Source: an uncultured Lachnospiraceae bacterium | GTDB taxonomy: Bacteria > Bacillota > Clostridia > Lachnospirales > Lachnospiraceae | Assembly: GCA_910578825.1 (NCBI GenBank) | Contig: CAJTSB010000003.1 | Location: forward strand, 1-64,000 | Direction of reading: 5' to 3' | DNA length: 64,000 nt | Shown here: in pieces, positions 1-7,772 of the stretch | How the letters are laid out: every line of letters begins with the position of its first letter | Position numbering within the stretch: the stretch's first letter is position 1 | Notes under the pieces: generated by a model | Database searches by the model: none | Told to the model about the DNA's origin: nothing | The model's input: the letters and a program-made list of their open reading frames with translations, nothing else | Translations under genes and position numbers: made by a program

Positions 1-453
1 CAGTGAGCGTGTACGCCAGGTTTCGATATGCTCATATGCCTTTTTATTGAGGTTGCTGATCGTGCCCGGGGATACTTTTGTTCCCCATAAAGCTTCGGTG
101 ATGTCCTCGACACGCCGCACAGAAACGCCTGCCAGATACATTTCGATCAGAGCTTCTTCCACGGAAGATTCCCTGCGGCGGTAGCGCTCGATAATAGCAG
201 TTTCAAAAGGAACCCCTTTCAGCTTTGGGATTTTTAGTTCCACATCTCCAGCAGTAGTCTGAAAGTTTCGTTTGTAATGGCCGGAGCGATAACCCTGACG
301 GTCAGCAGACCGCTCATATTTCTGGGCATTCACGAGATCATCGGCCTCTTTATCAAGCAGAGCATTCAGAGTTTCTTCGACACTGCTGCGGACAAGATCC
401 TTTAAATCGTGCTTTATTAAATCTTCATTGAGTTGTATAATGTTATCAGACAT
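1..453 (-). CDS. IS256-family (mutator-type) transposase, N-terminal part, cut by window edge
   Basis: Reading from an ATG at 453 down to base 1 gives 151 codons with no stop. The product starts MSDNIIQLNEDLIKHDLKDL and contains the family stretches ERSADRQGYRSGHYKRN, LKIPKLKG, RRRESSVEEALIEMYLAGVS and TISNLNKKAYEHIETW. These match the N-terminal region of IS256/mutator transposases, which cut and paste the element with a DDE domain. The DDE catalytic residues lie further on and are outside the window, so activity cannot be judged. The element's end should lie somewhere in 460-560, but I could not identify a terminal inverted repeat because the other end is not visible. The family call is firm; intactness is unknown. 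Confidence 0.9.
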   Translation of the reverse strand, partial: MSDNIIQLNEDLIKHDLKDLVRSSVEETLNALLDKEADDLVNAQKYERSADRQGYRSGHYKRNFQTTAGDVELKIPKLKGVPFETAIIERYRRRESSVEEALIEMYLAGVSVRRVEDITEALWGTKVSPGTISNLNKKAYEHIETWRTRSL

Positions 454-596
454 GGTTTTAGCCTCCTTAGTAAAATTTTGTGTGGTAACTTAATTCTACC
501 AAACGGCTATAGACCATGTCTATTTTTATGAAATTAATTTGCGAAACTTATTATACGTTATCAGTCTATATAATCAATCCCTAAATCTTTTTGTTA

Positions 597-631
597 AAAT
601 ACCAGTGAAACTTTATAGTTCACTGGTATTT
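597..631 (+). terminator. Rho-independent terminator-like hairpin
   Basis: A perfect 13-bp stem (597-609 with 619-631, loop of 9) is followed by a T run to 635. No gene on the plus strand ends just before it, so it may be a leftover of the mobile element or may shield the XRE gene from transcription. The minus strand side lacks a good T run. Confidence 0.55.
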
Positions 632-700
632 TTTTACCAACCTTTTATTTGCTTTACCGTATGTTACCAGAACCTTTCTTTTGCGTTCCCATTGAGAAGA

Positions 701-724
701 GGGCATTTTCAAAGCAAAATGCCC
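701..724 (-). terminator. Hairpin directly after the XRE gene
   Basis: A 9-bp stem (701-709 with 716-724) lies immediately beyond the stop codon of the minus-strand XRE gene. The following minus-strand sequence is only moderately T-rich (TCTTCTC), so this is a weak terminator candidate. Confidence 0.35.
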
Positions 725-940
725 CTATGTTTCATCTGGATAACCTTTGATGTGTTGGCAAATATCCTCAACTTCACAATCTAATATTTCACAAAGGTGG
801 TCAAGGGTAATAGTTTTTATTACCTTATTTTTTCTTAGGCGGTGAAGCTGTGCCTCATTTACATGGTAGTCTTTAATAAGTGAATATTGTGAAATGCCTT
901 TTTTCTTCATAGTTTCCCATAAACGGTCGTAAACAATCAT
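725..940 (-). CDS. Small Cro/CI-type (XRE) helix-turn-helix regulator
   Basis: The 71-residue product is a single DNA-binding domain. The segment MKKKGISQYSLIKDYHVNEA followed by QLHRLRKNK has the spacing of an XRE helix-turn-helix, and the rest (ITLDHLCEILDCEVEDI) is the usual last helix of these stand-alone regulators. It is preceded by AGGAAAG seven bases before the ATG. Proteins of this size and type usually repress nearby mobile-element or defence genes, but no intact target sits next to it here: its neighbours are a transposase and gene remnants. The target is unknown. The fold assignment is confident, the role is not. Confidence 0.85.
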   Translation of the reverse strand: MIVYDRLWETMKKKGISQYSLIKDYHVNEAQLHRLRKNKVIKTITLDHLCEILDCEVEDICQHIKGYPDET

Positions 941-1050
941 AGTCTTTCCTTTCTTGTTGTTATATGACTATTATTTCATGAGATTTTGAAATACTATATT
1001 GTACGTGTGGGAACAATATAGTAAAAAATAAAGGCATATGCTTTCGAAGA

Positions 1051-1377
1051 AATACTAAGGGTACAATGGATGATGTGACGCCAGAAATGAAAAAGCTGCT
1101 TGATTTTATTGATGGTAAAGAGCCGGAGGATGACTTTACCAGAGAATTGGATGAGGCAGTACAGTCTGTCAGGAAAAATGAGAAATGGAGGTTGGACTAT
1201 ATGACTTTGCAGATGAATTATCAGGAGAAATATGAGCAGGGTGTAGAACAGGAAAAAAGACAATCTGCATTAAGGATGATAGAGGCAGGAAAATTGTCTT
1301 CAAAGGAAATTGCTTTGTATTCCGGACTTGATCTTGAGCAGGTGTTAGAATTGCAAAAAGAATTGCAGCCTGTATGA
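1051..1377 (+). pseudogene. C-terminal remnant of a Rpn/PD-(D/E)XK-family transposase-like nuclease
   Basis: The frame from 1066 encodes MDDVTPEMKKLLDFIDGKEP and later NEKWRLDYMTLQMNYQEKYE, then a tail with a helix-turn-helix look (SSKEIALYSGLDLEQVLEL). These are typical of the C-terminal third of the PDDEXK-2/Rpn family. The family similarity continues upstream of the ATG (codons for NTKGT at 1051-1065), so this ATG is internal and the nuclease core is missing. I see no start codon with a ribosome binding site and no catalytic domain. I therefore call a 5'-truncated remnant; expression as a small protein cannot be excluded. Confidence 0.7.
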
Positions 1378-1550
1378 GAAACAGAATGAATTAAAAGAAT
1401 AGAAGTGGAAAATAGAGAAATCGTTAGAGTGATAATAAATGTGGGGCGTGGTGGTTGCTGCGCCCTATATTTTTGTGGTAAAGGAGGAACGGAAGTGGTA
1501 TATACAAATGAACAAATCGGGAAGTTGTCTTTGTAAAGGTTAGGAAAAAT

Positions 1551-2341
1551 ATGAGAATACTTATTATAAATGGTGGACCACACAAGGGAAATACGTGGCG
1601 CTTGACAGAGATAGTAAAAAGATTTTATATAAATGTGATAAGACCATTGTGTTCAATAAGATACATATAGCGGATATTGACCTTCCGTTCTGTATGGGAT
1701 GCAGTAATTGCTTTCGTAAAGGACACGCAACCTGTCCTCATAATAAAAAAATACAGCCCATCATGGATATGATAGAAGAAAGCGATGCAGTTATCTTTTC
1801 GGTTCCGTGTTTTCAAGGGCATTTGCCAGGAATATTGAAAAATTTTACCGACCATATGGCATTTATGTTACATCGTCCAAGGTATTTTACAAAGAAAGCG
1901 CTTATCATTAGTACAACCGGAGGAGTATTTGCTGATAGTACAACAAAAGCTTTAGCAGCAGCATTGACGGGGTGGGGATTTAATAAATGCTATCAATTAC
2001 CTATAACTGCGCTTAGTTGGAATGATTATAAACCTACAGAAAGAGATTTGAAAAAGACATCTAATATTACAAAGAAGTTTTATCTTGATGTAAAATCTGG
2101 AAAAATGCACGTTCCCAGTATTGGAATGTTGATTCCATTTAATTTATTTCAAGCTATGTGTGTTGGTAACAAGGGAGAAAAAGAGTATCCAACGGAAGAT
2201 AATAATTTTTGGTCAAATTATAAAGGTATGAGATATGCACCGGGTATACCTATGACACCTTTGAAGAGAATTTTTGGGTGGGTGATTTACTTGGTTGGAA
2301 AAAAGTTGTCTAAAATAATGGTAATCACCTATAAGAAATAG
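1551..2341 (+). pseudogene. NAD(P)H-dependent FMN oxidoreductase (flavodoxin-like), frameshifted
   Basis: The ATG at 1551 opens a frame reading MRILIINGGPHKGNTWRLTE, the normal start of flavodoxin-fold NAD(P)H oxidoreductases with the FMN-phosphate loop GGPHKGNT. After about 23 codons the similarity jumps into another frame, which continues DKTIVFNKIHIADIDLPFCM, GCSNCFRKGHATCPHNKKIQ and SVPCFQGHLPGILKNF to the stop at 2341. Inserting one A in the A5 run at about 1615-1619 would join both halves into a protein of about 263 residues. The GTG at 1595 would give an N-terminally clipped product without the FMN loop. So the gene is either a recent pseudogene, or has an assembly error. The break is not at a recognised slippery heptamer in the right phase. 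Confidence 0.8.
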
Positions 2342-2357
2342 AACGCTAAATTGAAAT

Positions 2358-2684
2358 TTGGTATTAAGTTCGTTTCAGTCAAAAAATGTTAATTATTGTT
2401 ATGATAGTTGTCATCATATAAATTATGCGCCGAATGATGATTTGCTGAAATTATATGGAGATCGTTTGATGCCATTACATTTACAGGATAATGGTGGAAA
2501 GCATAATCAACATCAGTTGCCGCTTGATGGAAATATAGATTGGTTGACAGTTATGAGAAAAATATCGCTAACTGGATATAAAGGTGCTACATCATTAGAG
2601 CCAATGAATTGGGATCCATTGGCTCTATTATGTGTGTTGACAAAACAATCAGAACTTGACACTGTAAAGATGATGGAGGTATAA
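2358..2684 (+). pseudogene. C-terminal fragment of a sugar phosphate isomerase/epimerase (TIM barrel)
   Basis: The open frame has a TTG start without a ribosome binding site. From about residue 10 it reads NVNYCYDSCHHINYAPNDDL, then LMPLHLQDNGG, LPLDGNIDWLTVM and GYKGATSLEP. These are the last strands of xylose-isomerase-like TIM barrels, including the metal-ligand His region and the closing Glu. The first half or more of the barrel is absent, so no activity is expected. It follows the frameshifted oxidoreductase directly, and both look like decaying genes in the same patch. Confidence 0.65.
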
Positions 2685-2735
2685 TGTTTACAGTGTCAAG
2701 TTGAATGAATTTTGATAACCGAGACGGAGTATCCT

Positions 2736-3320
2736 ATGAAACAAAATACTTACCATCATAAGAACTTAAAAAATGAATTAATTGAAAAAGGAATCGAAAT
2801 AGTAAATGAATGCGGACTGGAGCAGCTGTCTCTTCGTAAGGTTGCCATGGCTTGTAATGTGAGTCATGCAGCGCCTTACAGTCACTTTGCAAATAAAGAG
2901 GAATTGTTTTCGGCAATGCAGTTACATATAACGGAACAGTTTACCAGTATATTGGAAGATACAATTTTAAAATACGAAGACCAACCTGATTTCATGGTGA
3001 AATTCGGAAAAGCTTATATTTCTTTTTTTATGAACAAACCACAGTATTTTCATTTTCTTTTTGGGCAGGGGAGCCCGGAAGTTGATTTCAGTCCAGGGGC
3101 AGGAGAAGGCTATAAACCTTTTCAGATCTATAAAGAGCAAGCTTTAAAAAGATTGGAACATACGGAATTTACTCTTGAAAAAAAGCAGGACTGCGTGATT
3201 TCTCTATTTGCCTATGTTCATGGTTTGGCGGCATTGGTTACTATGCCTAATGCCAAGTATGACCCTGGCTGGGAAAACAAACTGGAAGATCTGATTACAA
3301 CGCTTTGTGTGAGTGGGTAG
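2736..3320 (+). CDS. TetR/AcrR-family transcriptional regulator
   Basis: The N-terminal 50 residues form the TetR helix-turn-helix (NELIEKGIEIVNECGLEQLS, then LRKVAMACNVSHAAPYSHFA and NKEELF). The rest is an alpha-helical ligand domain of the WHG type (MNKPQYFHFLFGQGSPEVDF, then HGLAALVTMP). I chose the ATG at 2736 over an upstream TTG at 2712 because MKQNTYHHKNL is the normal family start; the ribosome binding site is weak (GGAG). The alpha/beta hydrolase starts 16 bases after its stop and then a CPBP protease, so the three are probably one transcript. The effector is unknown; control of its own small operon is likely. Confidence 0.85.
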   Translation: MKQNTYHHKNLKNELIEKGIEIVNECGLEQLSLRKVAMACNVSHAAPYSHFANKEELFSAMQLHITEQFTSILEDTILKYEDQPDFMVKFGKAYISFFMNKPQYFHFLFGQGSPEVDFSPGAGEGYKPFQIYKEQALKRLEHTEFTLEKKQDCVISLFAYVHGLAALVTMPNAKYDPGWENKLEDLITTLCVSG

Positions 3321-3335
3321 GAGGGTGTGTTGTAT

Positions 3336-4325
3336 ATGAATAAAAAACGAAAAGAAATTATAGCCGGGAATAAGGTCTCAAGAATTTATGAGTGGAATCT
3401 TGGTGGATATAATCAGAAGGTATTGATAGAAGGGAAGGATGAGAATCTGCCCATTGTAATTACGTTACATGGTTCGGGGGCGCCGATACCATTTTCGGTC
3501 GGATGCCGTGGTCTATTTCCTGAATTTACGAATCAATTTATTATGGTTTACTGGGATCAACTTGGTTGTGGAATCAATAACTATCTGATTGATGACAGTT
3601 TCAGCATTGCTTCTTTTGTAGAGATGACGGTGGATTTGATACATAATGTAAAGAAGTTATTTCCAAAGAACACAATATTAATCTTTTCTATGTCATGGGG
3701 TTCAATTTTGAGCACGAAAGTCCTGGAGAAAGACTGTAAAATTATAGATGGGGTGCTTGTTTATGGACAGATTGTAAAAGAGGTCCTTGTTAATGAAGAG
3801 GTGATAGCTGCTTTGGAAAAGACAAAGATATCTAAGTCAAAGTTAGAGGCTATCAAAAGAATGAAAAGGGAAAATGTTTCTTCGAAAGAATTACAGTTAG
3901 TAACAACAAGCATTGGCAAATATACGGACGGAAAGCAGAATAAAAAAGGAACGCCGGCGCCAATGGGGCCAATAATAAAAGGACTTTTAACAAGTCCGGA
4001 CTATCATTTCAAAGATTTTAAAGCCATAATGATAAACGGATATCAAAAAAATTTTTCTTTATGGAGGGAAATATTACAAATAGACTTATCGAGTATATTA
4101 AAAAATGTGCAGATACCGTATGTAATCTTACAAGGAGATACGGATATTGTGGTTTCTACATCTATAGTAAAAACATTGGTGAGAAACAGTGCTAATCCCA
4201 ATCTGCAATGTGAAGTTGTAAAGGATTCCGGACATATGCCAGGAAAAGAAGGAATGGAGCTGGTGTTGGAGAAGTTGGGGTTGCTTAGTCGAAAAATTTC
4301 AATAGATCAAGTAGAAATAAATTAG
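3336..4325 (+). CDS. Alpha/beta hydrolase
   Basis: The protein has an alpha/beta-hydrolase layout: an oxyanion loop HGSGAP near residue 47, the strand VYWDQLGCG, a nucleophile elbow SMSWGS near residue 118, an acid in LQGDTDIVV near residue 268 and the catalytic His in DSGHMPG near residue 302. It resembles the proline-iminopeptidase-like branch, but the nucleophile elbow has Ser in place of the first Gly, so substrate class is open. The ATG at 3336 is ten bases after AGGAGGG; GTG 3327 would be too close. It is cytoplasmic (no signal peptide) and sits between a TetR regulator and a CPBP protease in the same direction, with 12 bases to the next gene. Confidence 0.8.
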   Translation: MNKKRKEIIAGNKVSRIYEWNLGGYNQKVLIEGKDENLPIVITLHGSGAPIPFSVGCRGLFPEFTNQFIMVYWDQLGCGINNYLIDDSFSIASFVEMTVDLIHNVKKLFPKNTILIFSMSWGSILSTKVLEKDCKIIDGVLVYGQIVKEVLVNEEVIAALEKTKISKSKLEAIKRMKRENVSSKELQLVTTSIGKYTDGKQNKKGTPAPMGPIIKGLLTSPDYHFKDFKAIMINGYQKNFSLWREILQIDLSSILKNVQIPYVILQGDTDIVVSTSIVKTLVRNSANPNLQCEVVKDSGHMPGKEGMELVLEKLGLLSRKISIDQVEIN

Positions 4326-4337
4326 AGGAGTGAAAGT

Positions 4338-5060
4338 ATGAAAACCATAAATAAAACAGAACTTTTATTATTGATATTTACACCTGCATTTGTATTAAGT
4401 GTGGTGTATTTTGTGCTGGGGAATTTTATAAAAATACCAAATTTATTATTGTTTTGTATAATTGGAACTTTCACTATAGTTCCCATTGAATTAGGTGTAA
4501 TTTTGTATGCAAGTAAAAGAGAAACAGGAAAATATTCTTTTGCAAGCGCATTTGCCAGACATGAAAAAATGCCTTTGTGGAAAATCTGTGTAATTGCTTT
4601 TATTTTCTTCGGGATAGCGGGGATACTTTCTATTACAGTTGCGCCCTTAGAAAACTATCTTTTTTCAGGGTTAAGAGATGATCTTTTAAGTCATTTGCCG
4701 ATAGGTTTTGATTGGACGAATTATGAATACCTGAAAACATTTTCGAAACCAGTGTTGATTGCGACATGTATTTATTATTTTGTGTTTAATGTTTTTTTAG
4801 GACCTATTACAGAAGAATTATTCTTTAGAGGATACCTTTCTTCATACTATAATAAACAGACTGCATTTACACCGATTTTAATTGCAATTTTATTTTCACT
4901 ATATCATTTTTGGTTACCATTTAATAATGGTTTTCGCATTTTGGTATTTGCCCCTGTCGCTTATGTGGCATATAAGAAAAAGAATATATACATAAGCATG
5001 TTGTTTCATTGTACATGTAATCTGATTTCAGTAATAGGATTTATTTTGGAAGTATTATAA
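4338..5060 (+). CDS. CPBP-family intramembrane glutamic protease
   Basis: The 240-residue product has about six membrane segments. The CPBP (Abi/CAAX) signature is present: EELFFRGYL near residue 160 carries the paired Glu and Arg, and the second and third motifs appear as LYHFWLPF and LFHCTCNLI with their His residues. Family members act in the membrane on prenylated or regulatory proteins, or give self-immunity to bacteriocins. The start follows GAGGAG by eight bases. It is the third gene of the TetR-hydrolase group and converges on a second CPBP gene at 5090. The substrate is unknown. Confidence 0.85.
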   Translation: MKTINKTELLLLIFTPAFVLSVVYFVLGNFIKIPNLLLFCIIGTFTIVPIELGVILYASKRETGKYSFASAFARHEKMPLWKICVIAFIFFGIAGILSITVAPLENYLFSGLRDDLLSHLPIGFDWTNYEYLKTFSKPVLIATCIYYFVFNVFLGPITEELFFRGYLSSYYNKQTAFTPILIAILFSLYHFWLPFNNGFRILVFAPVAYVAYKKKNIYISMLFHCTCNLISVIGFILEVL

Positions 5061-5070
5061 TTGCAAGTGT

Positions 5071-5099
5071 GAAAAGTTATACGAACCTCTTAACTTTTC
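5071..5099. terminator. Shared bidirectional terminator between convergent CPBP genes
   Basis: A 9-bp stem (5071-5079 with 5091-5099) is followed on the plus strand by TTTCG after TTTTC. It overlaps the last codons of the minus-strand CPBP gene. Its T tract is short, so efficiency is uncertain. Confidence 0.5.
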
Positions 5100-5917
5100 T
5101 TTCGTCGATATTTCCTTAATACCAATCCAGATGCAAATACCAAAGCTACAGGAATAATTCCGGAGATTGGGTCTAAGATCACGGAATAACTTTCTTTCAT
5201 CTGAAACACACCAGCTGTAACAAATAATAGGGTTGGTACTGCATCTTCCATCGAATGAAGGATAACACATGGCCAGACCGAATTGGTTAATCTTCGTAAT
5301 TCAACAAATACTGGCGACCAAAACATCATAACAATAATTCCAGTAACTACCATCATTGGTCTGCTCGTTTTGGTAAAATATTCATCGGGTAAGAAAAACA
5401 GATAATATGTAATATGCCAGGAACCCCAGACAAAACCACTCACCAAATATAAGAACCAGTCGTTCATTCCTGTATTCTCTAAATAAGGAACCAGACACCC
5501 CCTCCATGCAAACTCTTCAAATATGTTTTTCACACAGTTGGCTAAAAATGTGCCAAGTATCATTCCCAATAATCCATTTAACGTTACATCATTTACGACG
5601 AAAGCTCCCATAATTTTTGCTACCATGATACTAACAAGCATTACGCATGGAAATAAGACAACGGAAAAAATATACCATTTTAAATTATTTTTTATATGTA
5701 ACCGAAAACCAATTTGTTTCAAATCCCTATTCAATATTCGTAAAATAACACCTGTCAAAAAAGGAAGCACTAACCACAATCCCATTCCCAGTGAATTGCC
5801 TTCTGGCTGTTCCGTAAGAATCTGGTCAAGTAAATATCCGTAACCTCCTGCAGTAATTGTTACAAATACAAATATAGCCAGTGCAATGTTATCTCTCTTT
5901 TTCATTTTTTCGTTCAT
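5090..5917 (-). CDS. CPBP-family intramembrane glutamic protease
   Basis: The 275-residue protein has about eight membrane helices. The CPBP motifs are EEFAWRG (near residue 137), WGSWHITYYLFF with its His, and ILHSMEDAVPTLL with the last His. It is a different branch from the convergent neighbour at 4338. The ATG at 5917 has GGAG nine bases upstream. The TetR-family gene starting at 6518 ends 29 bases before this start, so the pair is probably cotranscribed from the promoter at 6584-6612. The role could be stress response or peptide immunity; nothing in the sequence decides this. Confidence 0.85.
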   Translation of the reverse strand: MNEKMKKRDNIALAIFVFVTITAGGYGYLLDQILTEQPEGNSLGMGLWLVLPFLTGVILRILNRDLKQIGFRLHIKNNLKWYIFSVVLFPCVMLVSIMVAKIMGAFVVNDVTLNGLLGMILGTFLANCVKNIFEEFAWRGCLVPYLENTGMNDWFLYLVSGFVWGSWHITYYLFFLPDEYFTKTSRPMMVVTGIIVMMFWSPVFVELRRLTNSVWPCVILHSMEDAVPTLLFVTAGVFQMKESYSVILDPISGIIPVALVFASGLVLRKYRRKKS

Positions 5918-5945
5918 TTTCTATTCTCCAACTCTTGTTTGATTT

Positions 5946-6518
5946 CTATGCTTTCAATATCGCTAAAAACCATTCTTTGTCTGGTAATTTCAGATCATCT
6001 CTTGCAACCAAGGTTTCTGCAAAACCCTGAATACTACTATAAAATAATACAGAAAGTGTCAGCGGATCTCCTTTTCGAATAACACCTGATTCCTGCCCTT
6101 TTTCTATATATGGAACGCTCATTGCCTCAACGTCATGTGCTTTTATCATTTGTGCAGCCCGTTCTGAAACATCCTTGGCATTTATGGCTGCCAGTCCCAT
6201 AAAAACAAACATCCTTAATGCGAAATTATTCTGAGTAGCATCAGCTAGAAACCATTCAACTTGTTTTTCAAAAAACACCAATGGTAATTCATTCTCTGCA
6301 CTGGCAATTGTTAATCTCTCACATCCTATTTCCACCAATGCCTCGTACAAAGACAATTTGTTTGGAAAATAATGAAACATTAAACCCGAACTAATTCCTG
6401 TTTCTGTTGCAATTTTTCTAGTAGATGTTCCATAAAATCCATACCGTATAAAATGATTCAGCGAAATATCTAAAATCTGATATTTTCTCATTTCGTATTG
6501 TTCTTCTTTCTTAGTCAT
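5946..6518 (-). CDS. TetR/AcrR-family transcriptional regulator
   Basis: The 190-residue product carries a TetR helix-turn-helix (ISLNHFIRYGFYGTSTRKIA-like segment, then TETGISSGLMFHYFPNKLSL). The C-terminal part is a helical ligand domain. I take the ATG at 6518 (MTKKEEQYEMRKYQILD), which has GGGAG seven bases upstream, rather than the longer frame from 6602, whose extra 28 codons overlap the promoter. Two operator-like palindromes sit in that promoter, which suggests autoregulation. It probably forms an operon with the downstream CPBP gene. Confidence 0.85.
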   Translation of the reverse strand: MTKKEEQYEMRKYQILDISLNHFIRYGFYGTSTRKIATETGISSGLMFHYFPNKLSLYEALVEIGCERLTIASAENELPLVFFEKQVEWFLADATQNNFALRMFVFMGLAAINAKDVSERAAQMIKAHDVEAMSVPYIEKGQESGVIRKGDPLTLSVLFYSSIQGFAETLVARDDLKLPDKEWFLAILKA

Positions 6519-6557
6519 TTTGTTCTCCCGTTTTGTAATAACAATGCGTCCCTTTTT

Positions 6558-6612
6558 ATTAAGCACATGCTTAATACCCCTATATATTAAGCGATTGCTC
6601 AATAAATGTCAA
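6558..6612 (-). promoter_or_regulatory. Promoter with two operator-like palindromes before the TetR gene
   Basis: On the minus strand TTGACA (6607-6612) and TAATAT (6584-6589) are 17 bases apart, a good sigma-A promoter. Between and over these elements lies the palindrome ATTAAGCG-AT-TGCTCAAT (6587-6604). A second and better one, ATTAAGCA-CA-TGCTTAAT (6558-6575), follows 29 bases further into the transcript. The pair is well placed for TetR autorepression. Confidence 0.65.
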
Positions 6613-6675
6613 GTGCTAAGTACATGATATTTTCTACAATATAATTACACATTATACATTTAGGAGGAGACAGAT

Positions 6676-7224
6676 ATGCGTGATGATATCAGTGCAAGTA
6701 TGCAGAAATTTAACATTAAAACTTTGGGCAACAAAAAAGGAGTGGAAAGAATTGAAGGTATATTGTGGGAAGAAGAGGAAGTTTTATATATAGCTCCAAC
6801 GAATGCAATGATTCATAGTGTGAATACAAAGAAAAAAGAAAAATTCCCAGGGATTTTTGCGGTAACGGATAGAAGAATCGTATTTTCCTATAAGGCGGGA
6901 TTTAGCGAAATGACAGAGACTTTTGAGTTGTCTGAAGTAGAAACAGTCAATTCCTCCGGAAATGGATTAACGGGTGGGCGTATAGCCATTCACACACGGA
7001 CGAAGACAATTGAAATCTTAGTTACTTATAAAAAGGAAGTAATGAAAGAAATACAAGATGTTATCAATAAAGCAGTGAATGCATGTAAAAGCGGCAATAC
7101 TGTAAGTTCGGGAGGCAAAGAGGATAGTCTGAGTCAGATAGAAAAATTACATGATTTTTTGCAGCAGGGAATTATTACAGAAGAAGAGTTTGAGATTAAG
7201 AAAAAACAGTTATTAGGATTATAA
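6676..7224 (+). CDS. PH-like domain protein with C-terminal SHOCT segment
   Basis: The 182-residue protein has a bacterial PH-type fold in the middle (EEEEVLYIAPTNAM, GIFAVTDRRIVFSYKAG, then GGRIAIHTRTKTIEILVTY), as in proteins annotated bPH or YvbH-like. The last 30 residues (QIEKLHDFLQQGIITEEEFE followed by IKKKQLLGL) are a classical SHOCT module, a short helical piece thought to aid oligomerisation. There is no signal peptide or membrane helix. AGGAGG lies eight bases before the ATG, and a TATAAT box is at 6640. The gene is alone on its strand and diverges from the TetR gene. Function is unknown for this type of protein. Confidence 0.8.
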   Translation: MRDDISASMQKFNIKTLGNKKGVERIEGILWEEEEVLYIAPTNAMIHSVNTKKKEKFPGIFAVTDRRIVFSYKAGFSEMTETFELSEVETVNSSGNGLTGGRIAIHTRTKTIEILVTYKKEVMKEIQDVINKAVNACKSGNTVSSGGKEDSLSQIEKLHDFLQQGIITEEEFEIKKKQLLGL

Positions 7225-7231
7225 AGATACA

Positions 7232-7262
7232 AATACCCGTTTGCAGAGTGTGAGCGGGTATT
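7232..7262 (+). terminator. Terminator-like hairpin after the PH-SHOCT gene
   Basis: An 8-bp stem (7232-7239 with 7255-7262) closes a 15-base loop shortly after the stop codon. The following sequence is only partly T-rich, so it is a moderate candidate. Confidence 0.45.
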
Positions 7263-7772
7263 ATCTATTTGCTTGAAATTTCTAATTATTCTTAAAATAT
7301 TAAAATTTATAAACGATTTCATGACATGGGTAAGCATTAGAATGATAGGAAAGTATATATAAATGAGCAAAATCTTTTGCAGAGAAAGAAACTTTTTATA
7401 AAGAAGAAGTGAATGAATTTGCTGCGCCAGAGTATTTTTCGGAAAGAGAGATTAGACGATTTGAGCGTTGCAGGTGGATACAGAAAGTATTATTCAACTA
7501 TATTGCGAAGAAAAATGGTTGCAAGAAGCCGCTGAATGATAAGCCTTATCAGGTAAAATAAACGGATAAGAGAGGGACTAACGTTTCCAAACTAATATTG
7601 CAAGTGTTTCAAGTGAATAGTCTATCTTATACTTAGAAGATTTTTGCAAAATAGCTGCCCATTTACGATATTGGTCTGGGTCAGGTTTCGGAAAGTGACG
7701 ATATTAAATTCAGAGCGTATATGACATACACAAACAGGATGGTTGAATTCAAAGGAAAGGGAGGAGAAATAT
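7263..7772 (+). other. 510-base stretch without an intact gene
   Basis: The stretch is AT-rich. A stop-free frame from 7365 to 7561 encodes a 65-residue basic peptide ending ...KKNGCKKPLNDKPYQVK, but it has no ribosome binding site or clear start and I do not recognise it; it may be the tail of a lost gene. An overlapping frame from about 7473 reads DTESIIQLYCEEKWLQEAAE. No strong promoter, repeat or RNA structure was found. Confidence 0.5.

Noticed and set aside
454..560. Terminal inverted repeat of the IS256-type element
   Set aside because: Without the other end of the element in the window no inverted repeat can be matched, so no element boundary is claimed.
539..784. Plus-strand frame of 81 codons near the left end
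   Set aside because: It crosses a terminator hairpin and the XRE gene in antisense and has no ribosome binding site.
1595..1640. Programmed -1 frameshift in the oxidoreductase gene
   Set aside because: The A run is not arranged as a slippery heptamer in the zero frame, and no pseudoknot or Shine-Dalgarno stimulator is visible; a mutation or read error is simpler.
5055..5270. Minus-strand frame of 71 codons at the convergence of the two CPBP genes
   Set aside because: It is another frame of the end of the minus-strand CPBP gene and lacks a start signal.
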